Below are positions 37,908-48,877 of a stretch of 64,000 nucleotides of DNA, piece after piece. Under the pieces are notes generated by a model, which was given only the letters and a program-made list of their open reading frames with translations, did no database searches and was not told where the DNA came from. The DNA lies in assembly GCA_026874595.1 (NCBI GenBank), contig CM049322.1, positions 57,538,386 to 57,602,385 of the forward strand, in the 5' to 3' direction. Source of the DNA: Sipunculus nudus (taxonomy: Eukaryota > Annelida > Sipuncula > Golfingiida > Sipunculidae). Both the position numbers and the translations under genes were made by a program. Position 1 is the first letter of the stretch. Every line of letters starts with the position of its first letter.

Positions 37908-39632
37908 CAAACTAGACATTTCTTGGCACCGCAGGTGCCAGAGTATCCCGAGACATAGTAGCCCCCCCCCCCCCTTTAAGAATAGACCCCCATTTTTAGC
38001 AGCATATACTGACATTTGGCATATTTATTGTTTCTTCCATCAAACAATCCGCAATCTTGTTGAAGATGTTGGTCCTGTGACCTTGATCTTTTTAAAGATG
38101 TGTCCTGTGACCTTGACCTTTGACCTCATGACCCTAAAATCAATTTGGGTCTTGATTTTCCAATGGGACATATGCAAGTCAAGTTTGAAATCTATACATC
38201 AATAAAGCAGGAAATATCATCCAGAAACTAATTTTTGGACAGATGGCTCCTGTGACCTTCACCTTTGACCTTGTGACCTCAAAATTGATAGGGGTCTTCC
38301 AATCTTGGCAGGTGTACTACATGTGCAAGATGAAAGATCTGAGATGAATTGTTTTGCTGAAAATGCATCCACAATCTTTTTAAAGAGGTTTCCTGTGACC
38401 TTGACCTTTGACCTCATGACCCCAAAATCAATTCAGGTCTTGCTTTTCCAATGGGTCAAATACAAGTCAAGTTTGAAATCAATACATCAATAAAAGAAGG
38501 AATTATCATTCAGAAACTAATTTTTGAACAGATGGCTCCAGTGACCTTCACCTTTGACCTTGTGACCTCAAAATTGATAGGGGTCTTCCTCTCTTGGCAG
38601 GTGAACTATATGTGCAAGATGAAAGATCTGAGATGAAATGTTTGGCTGAAAATGCATCCACATCTTTTTAAAGATGTGTCCTGTGACCTTGACATTGACC
38701 TCATGACCCAGAAATCAATTTTGGTCTTGCTTTTCCAATGGGACATATACAAGTCAAGTTTGAAATCCATACATCAATAAAAGCAGGAATTATCATCCAG
38801 AAACTAATTTTTGGACAGATAGCTCCTGTGGCCTTGACCTTTGACCTTGTGACCCAAAATTTATATGGATCATCCACTATTGGCAAGTGAGCTATATATT
38901 CAAGATGGAAGACCTGGGATGAAAGTTTGGCTTAAAATGCATCCACAGTATCTTTTAAAATGCCAGTTCAGTGACCTTGACCTTTGACCTCATGACCCTA
39001 GAACCTATAGGGTTCTTACTTTAGTGGTGGGCCATACATAAGTCATGTTTGAAATCCATATGGCTATCAACACTAGAGATATCATAAGAGGTGTGTGATT
39101 TTCACCATATATGGCAATATTCAAGGTCAAGGCCACTATCATAGGAAAGGCCACGACCCCAATTTAAATAAACATCATCCCATAACCCAATCCTATGTAT
39201 ATGCATAATATAAAAGAAATCTGTCCATTAGTTTTTGACTTATAATGCTCACAGTACTGTAAGGTGGCAATTTTTGGGGGTATCAAACGGCACGAAAAGA
39301 AGTAAAGAATAATAGGTGGCGCCACCCTATCCATGATCTTCCATCAACTTGATTTTGGGATAAATCCATGCAAGATTTCTTGAGATATTGAAGAATTTGT
39401 GTGATTTTCCCCAAAATTGGACCTATTCAAGGTCAAGGACACTCTCCTAGTAAAGGTCATGCCCTCATTTTAAATAGGCATTGTCCTCTTACTCATATCT
39501 ATACATATACCAAGTTTGGTAAAGTTCCGTGAAATATTTTTTGGGTTATCGCGCCAACAAGATTTATATGCGGCGGTGGCAGCGGGACCGGTATGAAAAC
39601 ATAGTATCCCCCGACTTTGTCTGGGGATACAA
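37908..39632 (+). repeat. Family C dispersed repeat with a regular 144-bp tandem core
   Basis: Begins with GGCACCGCAGGTGCCAGAGT and a C tract (37962..37974). The GTGACCTTGACCTTTGACCT motif then recurs near 38107, 38251, 38394, 38541, 38682, 38827 and 38970, a spacing of 141-147 bp. Units alternate between two types, so the higher-order repeat is about 288 bp. It ends in a hairpin at 39604..39630: GTATCCCC, GAC, TTT loop, GTC, GGGGATAC. Confidence 0.85.
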
Positions 39633-39664
39633 ATATTAGTTCTCTCATGGATGTATATCTGTAC

Positions 39665-41153
39665 TAGAGCCCTGCACGGGCTGAAGAACTGAACCTGCAG
39701 CCGCCCCGCATCATGCCCTGTCAGCCCGCAGCCCGCCCCGCAATAAAAAAAATAAATTCAGCCCGCCCTGCAGTTACTATGATTTTTTCAGCCCGCACCC
39801 GCCCCGCGAAATTTTCTTTCAGCCTGCACCTGCCCCGCCCCGCATTTTTGTAAGTTTCCGGCCGGCAGTCCAGCCCGCAAAATAATTAAATATAGTTTTC
39901 GGATCCAAAGGTTTACATATCAAGATATTTTACAGCACATATACAAGACACGATTATTATTAATATATATGATATGTTTGTTGATCGGAATGAAAAATTT
40001 GTTTGATTACGCTTTTGCAATAATTCAAACCATAATTTATGAAATATTTTTAAAGACAGATTTGATTGGTTAGATGGATTTAATTTGAACATAATATTTT
40101 AACACACCTTAAATATGTTTTCATATTTTACAGGGAAAATAAACATAATGGTTTATTGTGTCTGTTTCTACTTAAATATATAAAAATAGTAAAGAAAAAA
40201 AAATTAGACTTCTTCAAAGTATTTGTACCCAAAGTGACCCTTTAGAATAGTATTGGCTACTCACAAGCCATCAAACTAACGAGATGTGTTACGGTTAAAT
40301 TTATTTCAGTCACAATCTGCTAATTAGCTGAAACTGAGACTAATCAGGTCAAGGGAGTAAAGGGGTAATCTGACCCATGTGGCTTTATGTTCAGGATGTT
40401 TACTGACATCTAGACATGGCCAGAGCCGTGTTTCTTATAGCGGCAACAATTAACACATTATGCTGTGACCAAACAGGGATTTGACCAGCCAGTAGTCAAT
40501 GTCATTTACAATTAGACAGCACATGTGGTTACAATTAGATGAGGAGTCAACCTTAGGCTTTGTGCAGTTCCAGGTCAATTGAGTCACCTACAGAGCCGGC
40601 TTTAGCCACACACTGTCCATTACAAGATCAAAGGTAATCAAGCCCTTGCTTTACTCCCAGCCATATTATGTAATATGTGAGACCTGACACAAGTACAGGG
40701 TTACAGTCCATATACAACATCAGGCCAGGTACCTTTATAGAAAGTTATGACCAGCTCCCATCGCAAAGACAATTGTTTAGAGTCTTGATTTCAGAGTAAA
40801 GATGCATCATCGATTTTGTAAAACAAATTGATGTTATACCTAGAAAAGACACATTTACATAGTGTTGTTACAACTGTCAGTCAGAGTAATGGGTTAACAG
40901 GAATAAATTATTTTTTTTCTAATTTACGACACCTGAAAACATTTCATACAAAAATACCAATTTCTTCAAATGATATTTATTTTAGTATTATTTAAATTCA
41001 TGTTTTACTGAACTGGCAGATCATCAACCCACAGCCTGCCTGGCCCCGCACAGACGTCATTTCGGCCGCCCAACCCTGCACCTTCTTAGATGTAGCCTGC
41101 CCCACAAAGATTCCTATGCGGGGGCCCGCAAATCCGCCCCGCGCAGGGACCTA
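39665..41153. mobile_element. Non-autonomous hAT-like DNA transposon
   Basis: A 1489-bp element flanked by a perfect 8-bp duplication ATCTGTAC (39657..39664 and 41154..41161). The left end is TAGAGCCCTGCACGGGC and the complement of the right end is TAGGTCCCTGCGCGGGGC, an imperfect terminal inverted repeat. The 8-bp duplication and CCCTGC/GCAGGG termini are typical of hAT elements. The first ~200 bp and last ~130 bp are rich in GCCCGCCCCGC words, while the interior is AT-rich with no transposase frame. It would need an enzyme supplied by another copy. It lies in intron 1 of the NLR gene. Confidence 0.85.
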
Positions 41154-41219
41154 ATCTGTACATGTCTCAGTTATAAATTCAAACTGGAGAGGTATGTACC
41201 ATATTTTAATACAATCCAC

Positions 41220-41930
41220 TGAATGCTTTTAGAAGATTCCTCCTCACAATGCTGAAGTTGAAAAATTCAATAAAAAATCATTAAAAATCAGGAATTGTAG
41301 GTTCTTGTGCAGCAGATACAGTCCATTAGTCCGAATGATCAAAGTAAGTTTTGTGAAAATCCACCCAATGGTTCCTGAGAATTAAGCTTCAAAGTGGTTT
41401 TCTATAATCAGCTCTAAAATGTAGAAAATAGGTCAAGGTCACCCATCTTTGAACTTGACCGAGATATTGTCAATATACATCTTCACTGAAGAAAAAAAAA
41501 TTCCTACGGTGAGTCCTTTTAGAGATACCCTGCTCACAAGGCCAAAGTTGAAAAATCGGATAAAAATTCATTAAAAATCAGAAATTGTAGGTGGCGCCAC
41601 CAAACTTGTGCAGCAGGTACACACCATCAGTTTCAATGACCATAGTAAGTTTTGTGAAAATCAACCCAATGGATCCTGAGAAATAAGCTTCTAAGTGTTT
41701 TTTCTATAATCGGCTCTAAAACAGAGAAAAATAGGTCAAGGTCACCATTCTTTCAACTTGACCGAGATTTTTTCGATATACATCTTAAACGAAGAAATAA
41801 AATTCCTAAGGTGAATCCTTTTAGAGATATCCCGCTCACAAGGTAAAAGTTAACGGATGCCGGACGGACGGACGGACGGACAGCTTGGGTGACGACAATA
41901 GCCCATCCGCCTAAGGGCTTAGGGCTAAAA
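41220..41930 (+). repeat. Family E repeat: two ~305-bp units and a terminal hairpin
   Basis: Two tandem units with ATTGTAGGTGGCGCCACC-type sequence, TTTTGTGAAAATC and AATAGGTCAAGGTCACC. A GGACGGACGGACGGACGGAC run follows, then a hairpin-forming CCTAAGGGCTTAGG inside AGCCC...GGGCT (41900..41926) and AAAAA. Confidence 0.8.
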
Positions 41931-42445
41931 AATGACCCCCAATAGGAACTCCATTGATCTTGATTTTAATCAAATGTGATTTAAATACCCTGACACTAAA
42001 ATTTATATAGACATAGGAATAAAATAAAGATAACCCAGTTCCAGTGACCTGTATACAAATGCATAAAAAATGTAGGATGTATTTAACTAACTTCAACAAT
42101 GCTAATTTTACTTTTAGTAGGAAACAAATTATATTATAATAATGGAGGTATGTGGCAATTATTTATTTATCTTTCAACAGATAAATATATTAACACCATG
42201 TAATGATGAACTTCTTTTGAAGCACTTTGAAAGGTCCACTTACATTAAATTACAATCAATAAATATATTCAAATTTTGTATTTTATTTACTTTCCAGTTT
42301 AGTTGGCTAATCACAAAGAAATTATGGAAAAACATGCTTGTATTATTTATTAACATTGCTCGGTGGCAACAACCCTGCCAAAGCTCTAAACCACCTACAT
42401 GCTTGTTCAGTACTGACTGGTTTACAAGTTACAGTATGTAAATAC

Positions 42446-42586
42446 CTTGATTGCCATCAGCTGCTCCACAGACAACACCCCGTCCTGGACCAGTCGGTCA
42501 AGGATCACAGTTTTTGTCACATCAATACTTTCAACAAGAAACACTCTGTTCTTCTTTATTGTATCTTGATGACTCGACTGTGCCAT
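42446..42586 (-). CDS. NLR exon 1: start codon and first half of CARD
   Basis: This exon has 47 codons from ATG at 42586 to the donor AAG|GTATTT. The peptide starts MAQSSHQDTIKKNRVFLVES and continues IDVTKTVILDRLVQDGVLSVEQLMAIK. That is the canonical first half of a CARD: a basic IKKNR start to helix 1, then LVESID, ILDRLVQDGVLS and EQ...I. No signal peptide or membrane segment is present, which fits a cytosolic receptor. The exon begins 14 nt upstream of the ATG at an acceptor (ACTCTTCACAG, exon from 42600), so at least one non-coding exon lies further upstream. The ATG is chosen because it is the first in the exon and keeps the CARD complete. Confidence 0.77.
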
Positions 42587-42600
42587 GGTCAACTGTGATT

Positions 42601-44380
42601 CTGTGAAGAGTAAAATTGCTTTAATATACATAATTATTCCTTTAAAAGGAAACCATGGTTTTTGACAGGGACTCATTGATACTGGAGGTAGACAAACTGC
42701 AAGTGATTGTAATTGGAATCAATGATAGCCCAGAATTGAAAGCTGACGGCCCCAAAAACATCCCACTTCCTCACCACAGCCTGAGAGGATTCACGATGTT
42801 TGTGAGACCAACAGCATCCTGTGGTGGACTACTGTGATGTATGGTAAAGGGGCACTAAACACAGTCAAAGTGTCTTTAAATATGGTAATGGATTTATTTT
42901 TTTTCAAATTCAGTTACAATCACATTCCATTCAAATGTTATACATGTATAGTCAATTGAATTAGGTGGTTACTCTTATGAGTATGAAGTCCTATGAAGTT
43001 AGAATCTACTTCAACAAAAACGAAATGGTTAATTAAGGGAAGAAAATGACACAACTTTAGCTATCTATATATGGGGCATTTTACGGTATCTTTTTGTCAC
43101 GGATGAGACAGACATGGACAGTTTTGGGTTCATATTTTAAAACTTCCAGTTTTGGGTTCATATTTTAAAACTACCTGGCAAGGAACTCCAAGAATAAGGA
43201 TTAGCAGAGGTACTGCTGCTAAAGTGTCAGGTATCGGCTCACCTGCATCGGTAATTTATTTGTCTAATTAAGTGTGACGGGTGGGACACTGTTTTGACTT
43301 GCATTTAAGGTTACATGTTTTAATAAGACATTCCTGCCAATCTTACATAAGTAAAGTTTATTTGTACTCATCATATATAGTCATTAACAGTCAGTTTTGT
43401 AACAAAAAAATTTTATTCTTATTTATGTCCAATGGTTTCTCTAACTGTTAATTAAGTGGTTTCACAGACGGGACAAAATTGTTGTCCCGGATGGGACAGG
43501 TTTGTCTGAGATCTTGTCTGGGCAAAAACATCTGTTTATGGAAAATTTCAAACAGTTGACAGCATATCTTTCCATTTTAATCTAAGATTTACATAATGTC
43601 TATATTAAATAAATTAAACAGAATTTAATATATGATTCAAATATATTGAATATCTAAGTCATGCAAACCACTTGCCAGTGGTAACTGGTAGTTAAATTGG
43701 GACCAATTCTTCAATTTTTAGATTTAGATGGGGATTGACATGAATTAAGAGCAAAACATGGTTAAAACTGTATGTGATCTTCCATTTCAACAATGCTTTA
43801 GTCTGGATGATTTAAGAAATATTTTAGATTTAAGATTTAGATGGTGGTTGACTTTAACTAAGAGAAAAACAAGGGAAAAAACTGTATATGAGCTTCCATT
43901 TTAACAATGTTTTAGTCTGGATGATTTCAGAAATATTTAGTCATCCAGTCACGTCAGAAGACGATGCCCCCATTCTGGCAGTCTTCAAACACTGTTTTGA
44001 ATGGATGTGATCTATTTCACACACCCCTCAAATAATAACCATCACTGTTCTGACGGAAGAGAATAATCAGATATATAGAATGTGTTTCTCCAATGAGGCA
44101 AAACAGCTTTGTTCTGTCTGCCCCTTTTCTTAATCCATGTCAAAACTTCTCCCATGGTATAATTATAGTTTGTATACTGGATAAGCATTGAAGTATTAAA
44201 ATTTTATTTTAAGCTAGCCTAGATAATCCTTTGCTGCTTACAGTCATCCCAAAAAGTGTTTCACTCATGTTCATTCTTCTCTATGTTGGAGAAAGAGGTG
44301 TATTCTTCTCGGACTCTCTGAGGAATGAATGTCCAAGTTGTAGAAAACTGTAACTTCTTGTTGGATGAGGTACTAATACA
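42601..44380. other. 5' UTR intron, mostly unrecognised
   Basis: Includes a tandem duplication of about 118 bp (43718..43950, with TTTAGTCTGGATGATTT in both units) and two copies of CAGTTTTGGGTTCATATTTT near 43118 and 43147. GACGGGACAAAATTG-like words near 43465 recur inverted near 46445. No exon is seen. Confidence 0.5.
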
Positions 44381-45735
44381 AGTGACCCGTAGGTCATGAC
44401 GCTCAGCCATCTGACATGTTGACAATATGTCCTTGCACAGACAACTAATTAAGATAATATAGGTGGCATCATTGTTCATGCTTATTAGCTCAAGTTTATC
44501 AAGACCCAAAAGTACAACAAATTTGATGACAATCCAACCAGCCTTTCATGAGGAATCTGGCACTTGGTGTCTTTCTCATAAAATCTGGGGTGCTCAAACA
44601 TACCATAAAAAACTGAGAATATAGCTCAATGTGACCCAATATCAGGTTTCTGATATTATTTAGCCAAACAGCGCAGAAAATATGGGTAACAGAGACCTAA
44701 ATTCACGTTTCCAAGAAGACTTTTCATAGACCTCCCTGGAATTTAGGTTAGAAGATTCTAGGTCAAATGTTTATGATTTGTGCCCTACTTTGTTATCAAA
44801 ATTCAAATTTTAAATTATTCTTGGGGGTGCTTATAAGCCCCATAGCTCAGAGAATATGGTTAACAGACACCTACTTTCAAGTTGCCAAGGATATTTTTCA
44901 CAGAGTCCCTGGATGTGAAGTACGAAGATTCTAGGACCTATGGTTACAATTTGTGCCTTGTTAATAAATGACCGCATCTTGAAAGTCTCAAAAATAGAGA
45001 TAAAAAATATGTTAAAATTTAAAAAAAATTTAGGTTGTACCACCAGTCTGCAAAGAACTGAAAAACACTGATGAATATGCATGCAAAGAATCAGGGTGAT
45101 CAATGCATTAGTTGTTCAGATACCAGAGCTTTTGTATCACATTTTTTCATTATTCGGGGGGGGGGGGGGGGTATTTCAGAGCCCATAGCTTGAAGAATAA
45201 GGAAAACAGAGATCTTATTCCAGGTTTACACAGAGATTTTTCATAGACCTCTCTGGATGTGAAGAAAGAAGATTCCACATCCAGTGTTTAACGATTTGTG
45301 CCCTGTTAACAGATGACGGCATCTTTAAAGGTCTCCAAAACAGAGAAAAAAAGTAAAAAATTGAAAAAAATAACAGTGGTGCCACCTGTCTGCAGAAACT
45401 GATGAAACACTCCAAGATCAATATTCATGCAAAGAATCATGGTGATCTATGTATTAGTTGTTCAGATATCTGAGCTTCTGTATCAAACTTTTCATTATTC
45501 TGGGGGGTATTTCGGAGCCCCATAGCTGGAAGAATATGGATAACAGAGACCTAATTCCAGGTTCCCAAAGGAAGTTTTTCATGGACCTCTCTGGATGTAA
45601 AGTTAGAAGATTCCAGGTCCAGCGGTTACTATTTGTGTATTGTTAACGGACAAACGGACGGATGGCCGGATGGTCGTAGGACAAAGAGTGATCGATATAG
45701 CTCAGATGACTTACAGTCAGCTCAGGTAAAAAACC
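44381..45735 (+). repeat. Family A composite repeat
   Basis: Starts at AGTGACCCGTAGGTCATGAC and GCTCAGC. It holds at least three 3'-half units with GATTTGTGCCCTGTTAACAG blocks, a G tract at 45156..45171, a GGACGGATGGCCGGATGG run and the terminal hairpin at 45699..45727. Confidence 0.75.
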
Positions 45736-47803
45736 ATTTATAGTCAATTTTAAGCAGTGTGATTTTTTTTCCCTATTTTAAGTCTGCTAAATTTTGAGTC
45801 TGATATTTAAATTAAACAATATGATTACATAGCAACAATGCGTTGTAAAAAGAGTTATTTTCATAAACAAATTAGTTTTTTAATGCTGTCTGGGTCCCCT
45901 TTCTGAAAGTGAAGACCAATACGAGTTGTTCATATATACAATTTTTTTATATAAAGATGTAAATTTTCAAAAAGAAAAAAAGAATTGGGTTAAATGTAGT
46001 CAGGCTCACTAGAAGTTTGGATTTTTTTTTTGAAAAATCATTACCCATAAGCAATTAATTTACTGAGGTTTTGACCATGAAAATGTGAATTTGCTTCTGT
46101 TTGTTTAATAATTGAATTGACTGTGACGAGTCCTCAATCTTAGCCCAGCTTAGCCAGGAAAGCAATATTGACCATGTACTAAGATGTATTGATGTTTACA
46201 TGTTTATTTTGGTTAAAAAATGTTATGCCATGGATAGGACTTACATATGTTTGTCCTCATGTGCCATCTATGACAAAAGTTTATTTTATCAAAATTTAAC
46301 TAATTAGCCAATGCAAAGAGTAAATATACTTTGTCAAACTTTGTCTTTAAAGCTATTTTGATAATGCAGTAAATATTTGTCCGATGTTCTGTTCCTTAAA
46401 CACATTTTTTTATACCTTCATGTCCTGTTCGTGAAATTGTGTCCCGTCCGTTACAAAATTAAATTTATCACTATTCAGTTATTATAACAAATTTAATAAA
46501 ATTAGCTTGCATGCAGTTATTTCGTACTTTTTTGTCCTAAGAGGAAAAACTAAGAGTTTGTGACAAGAACAGTATTTTTTTATTGAAACTTGAAGTTAAA
46601 TGTCACGGACTGGACAAATTTACAAAATTCCATACGATTCCATCCACATACTTCATGATACCAAGAAACTAGCACTGGCATCTTGCCGCCCCTACTTAAA
46701 ATGAACTGATCGGAATATTCGCCTAACTTTTGACCGCTTTGGGCGTACTTGGCTTGCAATATGGGCGATCCCATTTCAAGGTTGGGATGACCCCAAACAC
46801 TTAAGGTTATTTTAGATAATAAAGATTTGTCCTAGTCCAGACTAATCCAGGTAGAAATAAAACCGTATGTTCAAAATTAACCTTTTCCACAAATTGTTTT
46901 TTTTTTGTCATAATCACTGGATATATGTCTCATAAAAATGGGTAGTGCTTGGTAATGAATATATGTTTCTGGGATTGCCAAATATATTCAGATTAGGCCT
47001 AAACACAAGAATTTAAATCCTTTTCCAAGGAAAATCGTACAAAAATCAACGCGACGCAGGCTTGATGCCATGTTAATCAAATATTGCGCTTGCGACAGCT
47101 TTTAATATAAACTTTGCCAGAAAATGTAATATGTACGTTCATATTAAAATGACTCTGTGAGTGCGAACAGAGTTCACTGAAAAAAATGCCCGAGCTTGAA
47201 ATCGACACGAATGGACTGCGCGACCCCCACTCAAGAGAGCCACCGGTGATACATTGTAAACGGTAATCGCTGGTGCTGCATGCCCGGTACACGTGCCTGG
47301 GGGGAATCTAGGGCACACAGGCACGGTGTACAAGTTTTTGGCGTTTTATTAGCATTATTATTAACATTATTGCACCGCTTATGACCATTCAAAAGGATAT
47401 TACCCTTTCATCTATATAAAAAAATGGGGCTGGGGGGGGGGGGGGGGGACACTTTAAGAAGAAATCGCATTCTTTTATGATGAATACGACACTTTTTAGC
47501 CGAGATATCACAACAATTTTATTATTGTTAAATTAAAAAAATTAAGTGTCTTGTAAGTTGTATTCTCAAACTTAAAAAGGATCTCCTCTGACTCTGAAAC
47601 AATGCAAAGTCTTACAACACGGGCTATATACATGTAAGTAATGACAGTGATGTACTGCTGCATTTGATTGACCTACGGTTGGTGGAACGAACTATAGAGA
47701 GAGTCTAGAGTTTCGCCATTAGTCCTTCTGCGTTGGGTCCCTCCTATTATTAAATCCTGGATCCGCACTATCCCTGAATCCCCGTGTGTTCAAACTGACC
47801 TAC
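45736..47803. other. Stretch with nothing firm
   Basis: AT-rich to 46640, then GC- and CpG-richer from about 47040 to 47330. A G tract lies at 47432..47448. Short minus-strand frames (46580..46774, 47077..47333) have no known domain. Confidence 0.4.
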
Positions 47804-47992
47804 CTGACAGAGTGTTCACTGAGGATTAACACTGTCCGGAGCCGCATATACGTGTCTCTCTCCCCCGGTCGTAGCAGACGGCAATGATACACAGGGCGGG
47901 ACCAAGTGTGCTTCCTAGTGGACACGGTCCAGTTAGTGGTGGGGGAAACAGATTACGGCAACCTGTATATAGTCAGGCAAGACCTGAAATAA
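47804..47992 (-). other. Putative 5' UTR exon and promoter of the NLR gene
   Basis: On the minus strand this stretch ends in CTGTCAG|GTAGGTCAG, an almost perfect consensus donor. It lies upstream of an exon known to begin with an acceptor at 42601. The sequence is locally richer in GC and CpG than its surroundings and has no open frame of note. A CTATATA box-like run sits near 47966..47972 on the minus strand, so transcription could start about 30 bp downstream of it. The 5' end is therefore uncertain, and an alternative is that the exon is longer or that another one is used. Confidence 0.35.
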
Positions 47993-48490
47993 AACAAAAT
48001 TAAAATAAATTATACGTGTACATGATTTACAATATCATGTTTTATTACCCTCAGTTCACAATCTTTAAATCCTTGTCAATTTATGAAGAAGTACAAGTTG
48101 AGTTGTCGCTTGTATATAACCTGAAATCCCTCCTGACAAAAGATGGATAGACCGCGCTTACAGCAAGTGTTTACATAAAACGTCAAAAAACGAACACCTG
48201 GAATCAGTCAGTGCGTACATACGGTGCTTGTAAAAAAATGACATAAAACATTCCATCTAAATATTCCTCGCCCAGACCTCGACAGTACACGTGTTACAAG
48301 TAATGTATGATCGTATTGTCTCACATGCGGCGTATTTTCCTTTATTCTAACTTTACGTTCAAATATGCTTGCATCACGGGGTCATGAAAAGTGACCATGC
48401 GAGTGAAGTTGCATGGCGACTTTCTAAATATGGCAAAGAATTACTGCGTAGCCATAAAAGGAGGCGGGGCATGTGGAACAAATCAGTTTC

Positions 48491-48617
48491 AGCCCAATGA
48501 AATGTAATGCAGGCCATGACATTTGCTTGACTTGTGTCAATCATCGCAGGCTTGAACAGCCTGCCATGTGACACAAGCCTAGCAGACCTCACGGCTTGAA
48601 TTACATTTCATTGGGCT
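48491..48617. repeat. Strong nested foldback (hairpin) sequence
   Basis: The outer arms AGCCCAATGAAATGTAAT (48491..48508) and its exact complement (48600..48617) are perfect over 18 bp. Inside are CTTGTGTCA/TGACACAAG and the inner hairpin GCAGGCT-TGAAC-AGCCTGC. Short TGCT/AGCA pairs lie between. Transcribed, it would form one long interrupted hairpin of about 127 nt. It could be a small MITE or a hairpin RNA precursor; neither is proved. Confidence 0.85.
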
Positions 48618-48877
48618 TTGACCAATACTTGTATGATACAGCTACATTCTTAAATGCTTGGTGTGGTGAAGCCTGACCCTACAACGTACAACGTACTAGC
48701 CCAATATTCTATAATCTTTGCCTGCAGAAGTCACGGAGGTTATGTGTTTACCCCTGTTTGTTGTGTTTTTGTTTGATCTCAGAGTAGGCCTATTCACCAA
48801 ACGCTCTCCATGAATTACCAGACCTGAGAGCCGCCGCCAAATTGCGCCAGCCGCCGCCGATTATTAAACACCGGCTC

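Larger units (their letters stand above)
13658..47992 (-). other. CARD-NACHT-LRR receptor gene, whole locus
   Basis: This is the span of an NLR-type gene from a putative 5' UTR exon (47992..47804) to a poly(A) signal (13663..13658). Coding exons read 42586..42446, 35979..35832, 16529..16318 and 15851..13782. Junction phases are 0, 1 and 0 and each is compatible with the next exon. All donors are GT and all acceptors AG with pyrimidine tracts. The spliced product is 47+49+1+70+689 = 856 residues: CARD (about 1-97), linker, NACHT ATPase (about 168-490), then leucine-rich repeats to the C-terminus. This is the CARD-NACHT-LRR order of NOD1-like receptors, whose family senses cytosolic danger signals and recruits CARD partners. 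Introns are about 5.2 kb (5' UTR), 6.5 kb, 19.3 kb and 466 bp; the three long ones are filled with repeats. The joins are inferred from sequence, not from transcripts. Confidence 0.75.

Noticed and set aside
38305-38636. Frames repeating PVTLTFDLMTPKS
   Set aside because: They are the translation of the 144-bp tandem motif and recur in every repeat copy.
42142-42441. 99-codon plus-strand frame next to NLR exon 1
   Set aside because: It lies in the intron on the opposite strand, in AT-rich sequence, without splice signals or a domain.
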